Of a stretch of DNA of 12,831 bases, positions 1 to 5,943 are shown in pieces. A program made the translations under genes and the position numbers. This stretch comes from CALHKP01 sp963558075. Its GTDB lineage: Bacteria > Bacillota > Clostridia > Peptostreptococcales > Anaerovoracaceae. The DNA is taken from NCBI GenBank assembly GCA_963558075.1, contig CAUWFN010000006.1, positions 1 to 12,831 of the forward strand, given 5' to 3'. The notes under the pieces were generated by a model. That model was not told the DNA's origin, made no database searches, and saw only the letters and a list, made by a program, of their open reading frames with translations. Position 1 is the stretch's first letter, and the number at the start of each line of letters is the position of its first letter.

Positions 1-85
1 GCATTAGTGCAATCTGCATTTTTGCATTGGTGCATTTTGCCCTTTTCCATTGGTGCATTTTGCACTAATGCATTGGGCATAGCAT
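1..85. repeat. Iteron-like repeat cluster inside the replication gene
   Basis: The 16-mer CATTGGTGCATTTTGC occurs exactly at 25-40 and again at 48-63, a 23-bp period. GCATTAGTGC at 1-10 is the exact reverse complement of GCACTAATGC at 62-71, and further TGCATT/AATGC words lie at 15-27 and 69-85. Because 23 is not a multiple of 3, the two 16-mers are read in different frames (QNAPM against KMHQC), so conservation acts on the DNA rather than on the peptide. Iterons embedded in an initiator gene commonly form the replication origin in phages, lambda O being the classic case. Origin function here is inference. Confidence 0.6.
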
Positions 86-485
86 TATGAGTAGCTTCTT
101 CACGAATTTCTCTTTCTTGATTTAGCTTTTTTTCTCTCATTTCATAATATAATTCTTCTAGTTTTTTATCGTTAATGGAATACCATTTTGTTTTATCTCT
201 AGGGTCTTTATTAAAGTTACCAACTATCAAATATCCCATCTTCTCAAGCTTGGAAAAAGTTCTTTTGACAGTATCAATACTCATATAATCAAAATCATTT
301 TCATGCCATGCTCGAATAGAATTGTATGTCCAATATCGTCCTTCAAAATAATTATTTCCAGACCTTTTATTAATTTCTATCCAGTAGTTTATTTGTTGAA
401 GAACTAAAGCTTCATTTAAGCCTATTTCTCTTGCGAGCGTTTTATTTGCAAGTATTGGCTGCTCGTCAAACAAATACATACTCAT
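1..485 (-). CDS. Phage-type replication initiator / replisome organizer (partial, C-terminus off the left edge)
   Basis: The open frame starts at ATG 485 behind AAGGAGGAAG (GGAGG at 494-498, 8 nt spacing) and stays open for 161 codons to the window edge. It begins MSMYLFDEQPILANKTLARE and continues with a winged-helix-like block (about residues 15-110; GLNEALVLQQINYWIE, then TVKRTFSKLEKMGYLIV). From memory this matches the N-terminal domain of replication proteins of Gram-positive phages and integrative elements, which bind the origin and load the helicase. After a charged helix, the C-terminal part enters a repeat-encoded stretch (QNAPMEKGKMHQC) typical of these proteins. It lies downstream of the CD1845-type gene, separated from it by a hairpin. 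The C-terminal helicase-loader part is not visible, so the exact family (DnaD-like, DUF6017 or other) is undecided. Confidence 0.72.
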   Translation of the reverse strand, partial: MSMYLFDEQPILANKTLAREIGLNEALVLQQINYWIEINKRSGNNYFEGRYWTYNSIRAWHENDFDYMSIDTVKRTFSKLEKMGYLIVGNFNKDPRDKTKWYSINDKKLEELYYEMREKKLNQEREIREEATHNAMPNALVQNAPMEKGKMHQCKNADCTN

Positions 486-512
486 TACTTCTTCCTCCTT
501 TGCATTTTGTGT

Positions 513-548
513 AAAGAAAAAGACGATAGTTTTTACTCTACCGTCTTT
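513..548 (-). terminator. Intrinsic terminator or attenuator after the CD1845-type gene
   Basis: Read on the minus strand, AAAGACGGTAG (548-538) pairs with CTATCGTCTTT (529-519) with one G-U wobble, across an 8-nt loop. A T-rich tail (518-513) follows. It sits 12 nt past the stop of the upstream gene and about 35 nt before the replication gene start, so it could also attenuate that gene. Confidence 0.7.
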
Positions 549-560
549 GTTTAATACTAT

Positions 561-842
561 TTAAATTTCTTTTAATCTATCTTTTCCATATTCAAGGTAT
601 GCTATTATCCATATCGCTATTTTAGGCAGTCCATATGGACTAAGTAGAAATGCAATTATTAAAGCTTGTATTCCTGTTACTGGGTCATTTTGCACAAAAC
701 AAGCCAATGATCCTAGTGTAACTAAAAATGCAATTACTCCTAAAACTACACCACTAATGCTTACAATGAACTTTGAGAAAGCAAGCATGATTGACATAAT
801 AAGAATTACTGGAAATAAGATAGTTCTTAATACTAATCTCAT
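561..842 (-). CDS. CD1845-family small membrane protein of integrative/conjugative elements
   Basis: A 93-residue, very hydrophobic protein. Predicted membrane segments lie at about residues 7-22, 28-48 and 56-72, followed by the loop LLSPYGLPKIAIWIIAYLEYGK and a charged tail (KDRLKEI). The pattern of an N-terminal RTILFPV hydrophobic segment, a QNDPVTG loop and LLSPYGLPK matches, from memory, the CD1845 family first named in Clostridioides difficile conjugative transposons. These proteins are recurrent cargo of such elements and have no established function. The start ATG at 842 has GAGGAAT upstream. The gene lies 15 nt after a 32-codon ORF and ends at a hairpin terminator. Its presence is the main evidence that the left end of the window is a mobile element. 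Family assignment is fairly secure; function is unknown. Confidence 0.75.
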   Translation of the reverse strand: MRLVLRTILFPVILIMSIMLAFSKFIVSISGVVLGVIAFLVTLGSLACFVQNDPVTGIQALIIAFLLSPYGLPKIAIWIIAYLEYGKDRLKEI

Positions 843-857
843 AATAAATTCCTCACT

Positions 858-956
858 TTACTTATTTGCCTTATCTACGATACTTTCACATAACCTTGAT
901 GATAACTTAAAATCATAAGATGATACTTTACTCGTGTCACGATTGACTTGAAACAT
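858..956 (-). CDS. Small 32-aa ORF of the mobile element, function unknown
   Basis: ATG at 956 follows a strong ribosome binding site (AAAGGAGGAG), and the frame runs 32 codons, starting MFQVNRDTSKVSSYDFKLSS and ending DKANK before TAA at 858-860. The stop is 15 nt before the CD1845-type gene on the same strand, suggesting translational coupling. The peptide is hydrophilic, with no signal peptide or membrane segment, and I do not recognise a family. The ribosome binding site lies in the loop of a possible small hairpin (AGCTC ... GAGCT), so its translation might be controlled. It could be a real short protein, a leader peptide, or a remnant. The evidence is the ribosome binding site, the spacing and the open frame only. 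Confidence 0.45.
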   Translation of the reverse strand: MFQVNRDTSKVSSYDFKLSSRLCESIVDKANK

Positions 957-975
957 TCTAGCTCCTCCTTTGAGC

Positions 976-1030
976 TGGTGTATTGCTTACAACAACTATC
1001 ATTTTTATAGTCGCTCTAAGCAATACACCA
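976..1030. repeat. 14-bp perfect inverted repeat with inner stem
   Basis: TGGTGTATTGCTTA (976-989) and TAAGCAATACACCA (1017-1030) are exact reverse complements. The 27-nt interior holds a second short pair, ACTAT (995-999) and ATAGT (1007-1011). In RNA this is a long two-part hairpin just upstream of the 32-aa ORF. On the plus strand a T-rich run (ATATTTTTT) follows six bases later, a weak terminator feature. It may be a leader structure, an origin of transfer, or a recombinase or terminus site near the element's end. The sequence alone does not decide. Confidence 0.65.
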
Positions 1031-1202
1031 ACCATATTTTTTAGTTTTTAACTTTGGTAGAAGTTCAAAAACCCTTATATTTCCTAGACTATTTGCCACT
1101 GTCACTATTATGACACGAAACCCTCTAGCACCGTCCAGCACCTCCCGGGCAGCTTCCGCTTGTCTCCGCCGCGCCGTAAATCCGCGCCTCAATTCCGGCG
1201 CT
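1016..1202 (-). other. Element/chromosome junction region with an open frame but no clear start
   Basis: Between the 32-aa ORF (start 956) and the prmC stop (1203) no standard gene is visible. AT-rich element DNA extends to about 1120. From about 1121 to 1201 the sequence is strikingly GC-rich, unlike both sides. A minus-strand frame is open from about 1219 to a TAG at 1016-1018, with coding-like residues (GFRVIIVTVANSLGNIRVFE, then LLPKLKTKKYGWCIA) but no ATG and no ribosome binding site. It could be a fragment of a broken ORF or the conserved terminus of the element. A 5-bp inverted repeat, TGTCA/TGACA, lies at 1100-1115. GCGCC (1184-1188) and GGCGC (1197-1201) form a hairpin followed on the plus strand by TTTATTTTTT. 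The exact junction cannot be fixed from one end. Confidence 0.45.
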
Positions 1203-2117
1203 TTATTTTTTAATCTCAGTTACCGTTGCAAAGATTATTCGGTCTCTGCCGGCCAGATCTTTTAGGCCTCTGCACTGGCTGTAATGACCGGACTCTTCTA
1301 GAAGTCCCAGACACTCTTCCCTCTGGTCGTGCCCGATTTCCATCATCAGAACGCCGCCCTTTTTCAGATGCTTTGGTGCTTCATCTATTATAAGCCTGTA
1401 AAAATCAAGCCCGTCAGCACCTCCATCAAGAGCGAGCATCGGCTCGTGATCCTTTACCTCCCTCTGCAGAGTAGGAATTACATCTGATTTTATATAAGGA
1501 GGATTTGTGATAATCATCTCAAATCTCTTATTTCTAAGTCTGCCCCTAAAAGGTTCAAACATGTTTCCGCATTCAAACTTTATATTCTTTGATACCTGGT
1601 TAAGCTGTGCATTTTCCTTCGCCACTGCAAGGGCCTCGCTACTTACATCTGAACATGTAATTTTCATATTCGGACAAAGCTTTGCCATCGAAATACCAAT
1701 AGCACCGCTACCGCAGCAGAGGTCAAGACACTCACCATCCCTCAGCTTCGGAAGCGTCAGCTCCTCGCCGCGCAGCTTTCCTTCTGTAACTACAGAAATA
1801 GCATCCTCGACTAGGGTTTCTGTGTCCTGTCTCGGAATCAGCACGTGCTCATTTACCTTAAAATCAAATCCCATAAACTCCTGGTAACCCAAAATGTGCT
1901 GAATCGGAACTCCGCTACATCGTCTATCAAGCAGCGCGAAATACTCGTCGCACAGTCTGTCCTGGAGAATATTCTGATACTCCAAAATAAGCTTACTCCT
2001 GTCAATATTAGTCATAAAGCAGTACAGCGTTTTGCTATCTATATCAGCATCCATAACACCGCTGTCCTCAAGCTGCCTTTTTCCTATTGCAAGAATCTCT
2101 TTTACCGAAAGACTCAT
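1203..2117 (-). CDS. prmC: PrmC, release-factor glutamine N5-methyltransferase
   Basis: 304 residues, close to the usual family length. PrmC transfers methyl from S-adenosylmethionine to the glutamine of the GGQ motif in release factors RF1 and RF2, tuning termination efficiency in the cytoplasm. The N-terminal helical domain (about 1-85) precedes the signature LIPRQDTE (93-100). The SAM-binding motif I is LDLCCGSGAIGI (131-142), CSDVS ends the second strand (155-159), and the catalytic NPPY is at 205-208. The start ATG at 2117 has AAAGGAG upstream. It lies downstream of rho and the DUF1385 gene on the same strand. Its usual neighbour prfA is not seen: the element boundary comes directly after the stop. 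No intrinsic terminator follows on the coding strand. Confidence 0.96.
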   Translation of the reverse strand: MSLSVKEILAIGKRQLEDSGVMDADIDSKTLYCFMTNIDRSKLILEYQNILQDRLCDEYFALLDRRCSGVPIQHILGYQEFMGFDFKVNEHVLIPRQDTETLVEDAISVVTEGKLRGEELTLPKLRDGECLDLCCGSGAIGISMAKLCPNMKITCSDVSSEALAVAKENAQLNQVSKNIKFECGNMFEPFRGRLRNKRFEMIITNPPYIKSDVIPTLQREVKDHEPMLALDGGADGLDFYRLIIDEAPKHLKKGGVLMMEIGHDQREECLGLLEESGHYSQCRGLKDLAGRDRIIFATVTEIKK

Positions 2118-2220
2118 ATATTTTCTCCTTTGTTATTCTATAAATTGCGGCAAATCTAACCCCGCTGGAGGCTAAGCCTTTATCAAATTTTCCATGCCTT
2201 GCGCATTATCCCTCGCAGAT

Positions 2221-2277
2221 GCCCACATCACAAAGGCCGCATCACACAAGCCGCATTGCGCAGGCTGCATCACACAG
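2221..2277. repeat. Imperfect 13-15 bp tandem repeats in a GC-rich intergenic spacer
   Basis: Four adjacent units can be read: GCCCACATCACAAAG (2221-2235), GCCGCATCACACAAG (2236-2250), CCGCATTGCGCAG (2251-2263) and GCTGCATCACACAG (2264-2277). CCTTGCGCAT also occurs on both sides (from 2194 and 2283), and CCTTGCG/CGCAAGG form an inverted repeat at 2283-2307. The stretch fills most of the 212-bp gap between the DUF1385 gene and prmC and is clearly more GC-rich than its surroundings. On the minus strand it also holds a 51-codon frame (2172-2327) that I do not call as a gene. Confidence 0.6.
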
Positions 2278-2329
2278 CCTAGCCTTGCGCATCGCTCACT
2301 CGCAAGGTCCCATGATATGCCGCGCATTT

Positions 2330-3346
2330 TTATTTATCTCTATTTGATATAATCACTGTTTCCAGAAGATTTGCGTCTTTATCGCATGTGCCTTCTATGT
2401 ACGGAGCATCCTCTGGAACGAGAACCGCCTTCATTGATGCGATTGCAATTTCTAGCTGATCTAAATCAGGCTCCTTTGTTGTGAGCTTCTGAAGATAGAT
2501 TCCAGGAAGGCTAAGAATTTTGACAAACCAGTTGTCTGAACGTCCTGCTAGTTTCAAAAGCTCATAAGAAAGTCCTGCAACTACTGGAATCAAAAGGATT
2601 CTCGACAAAAGTCTCATCCACACATTCGGCCATCCGAACAAAGAGAATAGGATCAAACTTATGACCATTACGAACATCAAAAAGCTTGTTCCGCATCTCG
2701 GGTGCAGTGTATAAAACTGCTGTGCATTCTCTGGTGTCATTTCTATACCGTTTTCAAAGCAATGAATCGTCTTGTGCTCCGCTCCGTGATACTGAAACAC
2801 CCTCTTTATATCTTCCATCCTGCTAATAGCAACTACATAAATTACAAATATCAAAATTCTTAGTATGCCCTCTGCAAGATTCAATAATATATAACTATCT
2901 GTCAGGGCCGAAAGCCAGTTACAGACAACCGTCGGAAGCAGTATAAAAATTCCAACCGTCATCACAATTGCAAGAAGCACAGAAAAATATATCATCATGT
3001 TCCATACGAACTTTTCTCCAAACTTTTCTGTTACCCATTTTTCAAAACGACCCGGCTCCTCATCGTCCTCCTCGAGGGTAGCCTCGATTACATCTGCCGA
3101 ATAAAGCAGCGATTTCATTCCAAGAACCATGGAGCTAACAAAGCTAATAACCCCACGTATTACGGGAATCTTTGACCATTTTCCCGCTTTTTTGTTTGGC
3201 TGTGTTTTTATGTGAATTTTACCATCTGGCATTCTCACAGCTATGGCCATGCGCTCTGGTCCGCGCATCATAACGCCTTCCATTACTGCCTGGCCTCCTA
3301 TAGAAGTCGGGCATGCGTTCTTCAAAAAAATTTTGCTCAAATCCAT
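2330..3346 (-). CDS. DUF1385 (YqhQ-like) membrane protein
   Basis: 338 residues. The N-terminal signature SIGGQAVMEGVMMRGPERMA (residues 15-34) is diagnostic of the DUF1385 family, as are YHGAEHKTIHCFE (186-198) and LHPRCGTSF (214-222), whose conserved His, Glu and Cys suggest metal binding. Hydrophobic segments at about 115-140, 157-175, 219-238 and 246-265 place it in the membrane. No function is firmly established for this family. ATG 3346 is preceded by AAGGGGA, which overlaps the rho stop codon 13 nt upstream, so the two are co-transcribed and probably coupled. In many Bacillota this gene sits between rho/rpmE and prmC, as here except that rpmE is missing from the cluster. Family certain, function not. 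Confidence 0.93.
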   Translation of the reverse strand: MDLSKIFLKNACPTSIGGQAVMEGVMMRGPERMAIAVRMPDGKIHIKTQPNKKAGKWSKIPVIRGVISFVSSMVLGMKSLLYSADVIEATLEEDDEEPGRFEKWVTEKFGEKFVWNMMIYFSVLLAIVMTVGIFILLPTVVCNWLSALTDSYILLNLAEGILRILIFVIYVVAISRMEDIKRVFQYHGAEHKTIHCFENGIEMTPENAQQFYTLHPRCGTSFLMFVMVISLILFSLFGWPNVWMRLLSRILLIPVVAGLSYELLKLAGRSDNWFVKILSLPGIYLQKLTTKEPDLDQLEIAIASMKAVLVPEDAPYIEGTCDKDANLLETVIISNRDK

Positions 3347-3359
3347 AAGTTACGTCCCC

Positions 3360-4577
3360 TTAATCTATAAATATTTTCTTTATTATCTGTATAAAATCGC
3401 TATTTTTTCCAGTGTGGGCTAGGTTATCGATAATTGTCTCAGTAACCTCCTGGGTCGGTCTGTTTGACAGAGCCTTTCTCATTGCCCAGATTGCCTCAAG
3501 CTCGTCCTGACTCATCAAAAGATCTTCTCTTCTAGTTCCTGATTTGTTCAGGTCAATGGCAGGGAAAATTCTCTTTTCGGAAAGTCGTCTGTCTAGGTGA
3601 AGCTCCATATTACCTGTACCCTTAAACTCTTCGAATATAACATCGTCCATTCGGCTTCCCGTTTCAACTAGGGCTGTTGCTAAAATCGTGATGCTTCCGC
3701 CTTCTTCTATATTTCTTGCAGCACCAAAGAATTTCTTCGGTCTGTGAAGTGCTCCCGGATCAAGTCCTCCGGAAAGGGTTCTTCCTGATGGAGGTACCAC
3801 AAGGTTATATGCTCTTGCAAGTCGCGTGATACTATCAAGCAAAATAACTACATCTTTTCCGTGCTCCGCAAGTCTTTGGGCTCTTGCAAGCACCATTTCT
3901 GCAACCTTTGCATGGTGAGCAGGAAGCTCATCAAAAGTTGAGTAAATAACTTCGCCGCTCGAAAGTGAGCGCTTCATATCTGTAACCTCCTCCGGTCTTT
4001 CGTCGATGAGAAGAACGATAAGTTCTACTTCCGGATGAAGAGTTTCTATGCTATTTGCTACCTTTTTTAGTAGAGATGTTTTCCCTGCCTTTGGCGGTGC
4101 AACAATCAAGCCTCTTTGACCTTTTCCTATAGGCGCAATCATATCGATTAGTCTTGTCGCAAGCTCTTTTGAATCTCTTTCTAGCGCAAGCCTTTCTGTA
4201 GGAAATATTGGTGTCAAATCATCAAAGTCAGGTCTTCTAATCGCTGCTCCCGGCTCTTCGCCATTTACACTTATTACATAAAGGAGAGCTCCAAATCTCT
4301 CGCCTTCGTTAGGAAGCCTTGAAACTCCGCGAATCTTATCTCCTGTTTTTAGGTTAAATCTTCTAATCTGTGCAGGCGAAACGTATATATCCTTGTCACT
4401 TGTTAGGAAATTGTTAAAACGCAAGAATCCGAATCCGCCTTCTGTAGCGCGCTCAAGAATCCCCTCAACTTCAGGTCTTGGTCTTGCATCACGCTCTTCT
4501 ATGCTTTGATAAGCTATTGCATCCTTATCAATTTCAGGCTCTTTTATGCCGCTATTAATTGTCTTTTCGTTGTCCAT
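3360..4577 (-). CDS. rho: Transcription termination factor Rho
   Basis: 405 residues. Rho is the hexameric RNA-dependent ATPase that ends transcription of untranslated RNA. The cold-shock-like RNA-binding domain begins at about residue 37 (GFGFLRF at 48-54, DIYVSPAQIRRF at 63-74). Walker A is APPKAGKTS (160-168), Walker B is VVILLDSITR (243-252), and the LSGGLDPGALHRP loop is at 268-280. Only 36 mainly acidic residues precede the RNA-binding domain, so the small helical N-terminal Rho_N domain usual in the family is absent. An in-frame TAG lies two codons upstream of ATG 4577, so the start cannot be moved back. There is no good ribosome binding site; instead an AGGGCA/TGCCCT hairpin lies just upstream, which may hold translation low (Rho commonly autoregulates). 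It heads the rho-DUF1385-prmC transcript. Confidence 0.96.
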   Translation of the reverse strand: MDNEKTINSGIKEPEIDKDAIAYQSIEERDARPRPEVEGILERATEGGFGFLRFNNFLTSDKDIYVSPAQIRRFNLKTGDKIRGVSRLPNEGERFGALLYVISVNGEEPGAAIRRPDFDDLTPIFPTERLALERDSKELATRLIDMIAPIGKGQRGLIVAPPKAGKTSLLKKVANSIETLHPEVELIVLLIDERPEEVTDMKRSLSSGEVIYSTFDELPAHHAKVAEMVLARAQRLAEHGKDVVILLDSITRLARAYNLVVPPSGRTLSGGLDPGALHRPKKFFGAARNIEEGGSITILATALVETGSRMDDVIFEEFKGTGNMELHLDRRLSEKRIFPAIDLNKSGTRREDLLMSQDELEAIWAMRKALSNRPTQEVTETIIDNLAHTGKNSDFIQIIKKIFID

Positions 4578-4758
4578 AAACTAAACCGCAGGGCACTTTT
4601 GCCCTTCCTTTCCGTATTTTATGTAAAATTTCTATTGAATATCGTCTGTATTACTCAGGGATTTTTGAGATTTGCGCTTTTGCGCTAGTGAATTGAATTA
4701 AAAGTGTCTTTCGAGATTTGTTTTTGAAATGCCGCATAGAACGCGGCAAAAACTCATA
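4578..4758 (-). other. Structured 5' leader of rho
   Basis: About 180 nt lie between the predicted rho promoter and its ATG, with no gene. On the minus strand it contains GCCGC/GCGGC (4731-4747), AGCGCAAAAGCGCAAA (a GCGC/GCGC pair) near 4670-4686, and AGGGCA/TGCCCT ending about 12 nt before the ATG. These are plausible folding elements for a leader through which Rho could control its own synthesis, as known in other bacteria. Further upstream, 4794-4940 shows only a GTAGCAA/TTGCTAC inverted repeat, and I see no gene in it. Confidence 0.45.
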
Positions 4759-4764
4759 TTACAT

Positions 4765-4793
4765 ATTATATACCATAAATTTTCGCGGCACAA
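4765..4793 (-). promoter_or_regulatory. Predicted sigma-70 type promoter for the rho operon
   Basis: On the minus strand TTGTGC (4793-4788) is followed after 17 nt by a consensus TATAAT (4770-4765). It is the best promoter-like pair upstream of rho, and the expected start site is near 4758. Confidence 0.5.
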
Positions 4794-4940
4794 CTCTATT
4801 CTATGGCTGGCCTTTCGGTATAGCGTCCTGAACCTAACCGTAGCAAAACATAAGGTCTATCTGAAGGATATCTATGGTATTGCTACAGATAAGCACGCAC
4901 ACGAAAAGGCATTAAATAAAAGTAAATAAAAACGCGCACA

Positions 4941-4972
4941 TAAAAAGGCACCTCTGCAATAGAGATGCCTTT
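4941..4972 (-). terminator. Intrinsic terminator of hbd
   Basis: Minus-strand AAAGGCATCTCT (4972-4961) pairs with AGAGGTGCCTTT (4955-4944) with one wobble and a 5-nt loop, followed by a T run (to 4942). It lies 17 nt past the hbd stop. Confidence 0.9.
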
Positions 4973-4988
4973 AAATAACTTAGATTAA

Positions 4989-5837
4989 TTATTTGCTGTA
5001 GTCGTAGAAACCGATTCCAGTCTTTCTTCCAAGTTTGCCTGCTCTTACCATCTTCTTTAGAAGTACGTGTGGTCTGTATTTTGGATCACCGTATTCTGTG
5101 TATAGAGTGTTCATGATAGCTAGACAAACGTCAAGACCAATCAGGTCACCTAGTTCTAGAGGTCCCATTGGGTGGTTAGCACCAAGCTTCATAGCTGTGT
5201 CGATACCTTCAACATCAGCAACTCCGTCAGCAAGGATTCCGATACCTTCGTTTACTAGTGGAATTAAGATTCTGTTAACAACAAATCCAGGAGCTTCTGC
5301 AACTTCTACAGGAGTCTTCTTCAGGTTCTTTGTTAATTCTAGGATAGCGTCCTTAGTTTCGTCTGAAGTAGCTAGACCTTTGATTACTTCTACTAGTTTC
5401 ATTGCTGGAACTGGGTTGAAGAAGTGCATTCCGATTACTTTGTCAGGTCTGTTTGTAGCTGCAGCGATTTCTGTAATTGAAAGTGATGATGTGTTTGTAG
5501 CGATGATTGCTTCAGGTTTTACAAGCTGGTCTAGTTCTGCGAACAGAGCTTTCTTTGCTTCCATATCTTCTGTAGCAGCTTCGATTACAAGGTCAGCGTC
5601 CTTGATGATTTCGATGTCTGTTGAACCTTGGATTCTGCCCATGATTTCAGCTTTGTCAGCTTCTGTAATCTTTTCTTTCTTGATCATCTTGTCAAGGTTC
5701 TTTTCGATTGTAGCAAGTCCTTTGTCTACAGAAGTCTGTCTTCTAGCTCTTAGAACTACCTCATAACCGTTCTGTGCAAGGACCTGGATGATTCCAGCTC
5801 CCATTGTACCTGTTCCTAATACGCCAATTTTTTTCAT
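4989..5837 (-). CDS. hbd: 3-hydroxybutyryl-CoA dehydrogenase
   Basis: 282 residues, the full family length. It reduces acetoacetyl-CoA to (S)-3-hydroxybutyryl-CoA (or the reverse) in butyrate formation and beta-oxidation. The Rossmann motif is GTGTMGAGI (8-16). S117 (NTSSLS), H138 (MHFFNP), E150 and N188 (PGFVVNR) match the catalytic set, and the C-terminal helical domain ends LGRKTGIGFYDYSK. The residue after the second beta strand is Ala31 followed by Arg32-Arg33 (VVLRARR) where clostridial Hbd normally has Asp, so NADPH may be preferred. ATG 5837 follows TAGGAGG. It stands alone with its own promoter, a Rex-type operator and a terminator; no crt, bcd or etf genes are nearby. Codon choice looks that of a highly expressed gene. 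Confidence 0.95.
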   Translation of the reverse strand: MKKIGVLGTGTMGAGIIQVLAQNGYEVVLRARRQTSVDKGLATIEKNLDKMIKKEKITEADKAEIMGRIQGSTDIEIIKDADLVIEAATEDMEAKKALFAELDQLVKPEAIIATNTSSLSITEIAAATNRPDKVIGMHFFNPVPAMKLVEVIKGLATSDETKDAILELTKNLKKTPVEVAEAPGFVVNRILIPLVNEGIGILADGVADVEGIDTAMKLGANHPMGPLELGDLIGLDVCLAIMNTLYTEYGDPKYRPHVLLKKMVRAGKLGRKTGIGFYDYSK

Positions 5838-5879
5838 CGTGATAACCTCCTAAGTTAAACCTATTAACGAATCGTATAT

Positions 5880-5897
5880 TTGTTAAAAAATTAACCT
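5880..5897. promoter_or_regulatory. Rex-type redox operator upstream of hbd
   Basis: TTGTTAA-AAAA-TTAACCT matches the clostridial Rex consensus TTGTTAA-N4-TTAACAA at 12 of 14 defined positions. It lies just downstream of the hbd -10 box, where a bound repressor would block transcription until NADH rises. A second, overlapping inverted pair of TTAAC/GTTAA half sites spans 5864-5886, and GTTAA-N5-TTAAC lies at 5854-5868. Rex control of butyrate-pathway genes is known in Clostridium; no rex gene is in the window. Confidence 0.7.
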
Positions 5898-5912
5898 TTT
5901 ATCGTTATTTTC

Positions 5913-5940
5913 ATTATAACACAAAAATTCAGAATGTAAA
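5913..5940 (-). promoter_or_regulatory. hbd promoter
   Basis: Minus-strand TTTACA (5940-5935), 16-nt spacer, TATAAT (5918-5913), with TG one base before the -10 (extended -10). It lies directly after the stop codon of the upstream gene. Confidence 0.75.
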
Positions 5941-5943
5941 CAC

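Noticed and set aside
1..85. CRISPR array as an explanation of the repeats at the left edge
   Set aside because: The units are only 16 bp with a 23-bp period, lie inside a coding frame, and have no uniform spacers or cas genes.
1507..2159. Two plus-strand frames opposite prmC
   Set aside because: They are antisense to a conserved gene, with no ribosome binding site and no recognisable motif.
2172..2327. 51-codon minus-strand frame as a real gene
   Set aside because: There is no ribosome binding site, the composition is dictated by GC-rich repeats, and no family is recognised. It is reported as a finding, not as a CDS.
4729..4929. 66-codon plus-strand frame in the rho upstream region
   Set aside because: It overlaps the predicted rho promoter and leader hairpin on the other strand, has no ribosome binding site, and the peptide has no family features.
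4794..4940. A small RNA or tRNA remnant in the rho-hbd spacer
   Set aside because: A GTAGCAA/TTGCTAC inverted pair is visible, but there is no cloverleaf, promoter or terminator pairing that supports an RNA gene on the plus strand.
5035..5766. Long plus-strand open frame opposite hbd (243 codons)
   Set aside because: It is antisense to a clearly conserved hbd, has Ser/Ile/Arg-rich shadow composition and no ribosome binding site. Strong codon bias of hbd explains the open complementary frame.
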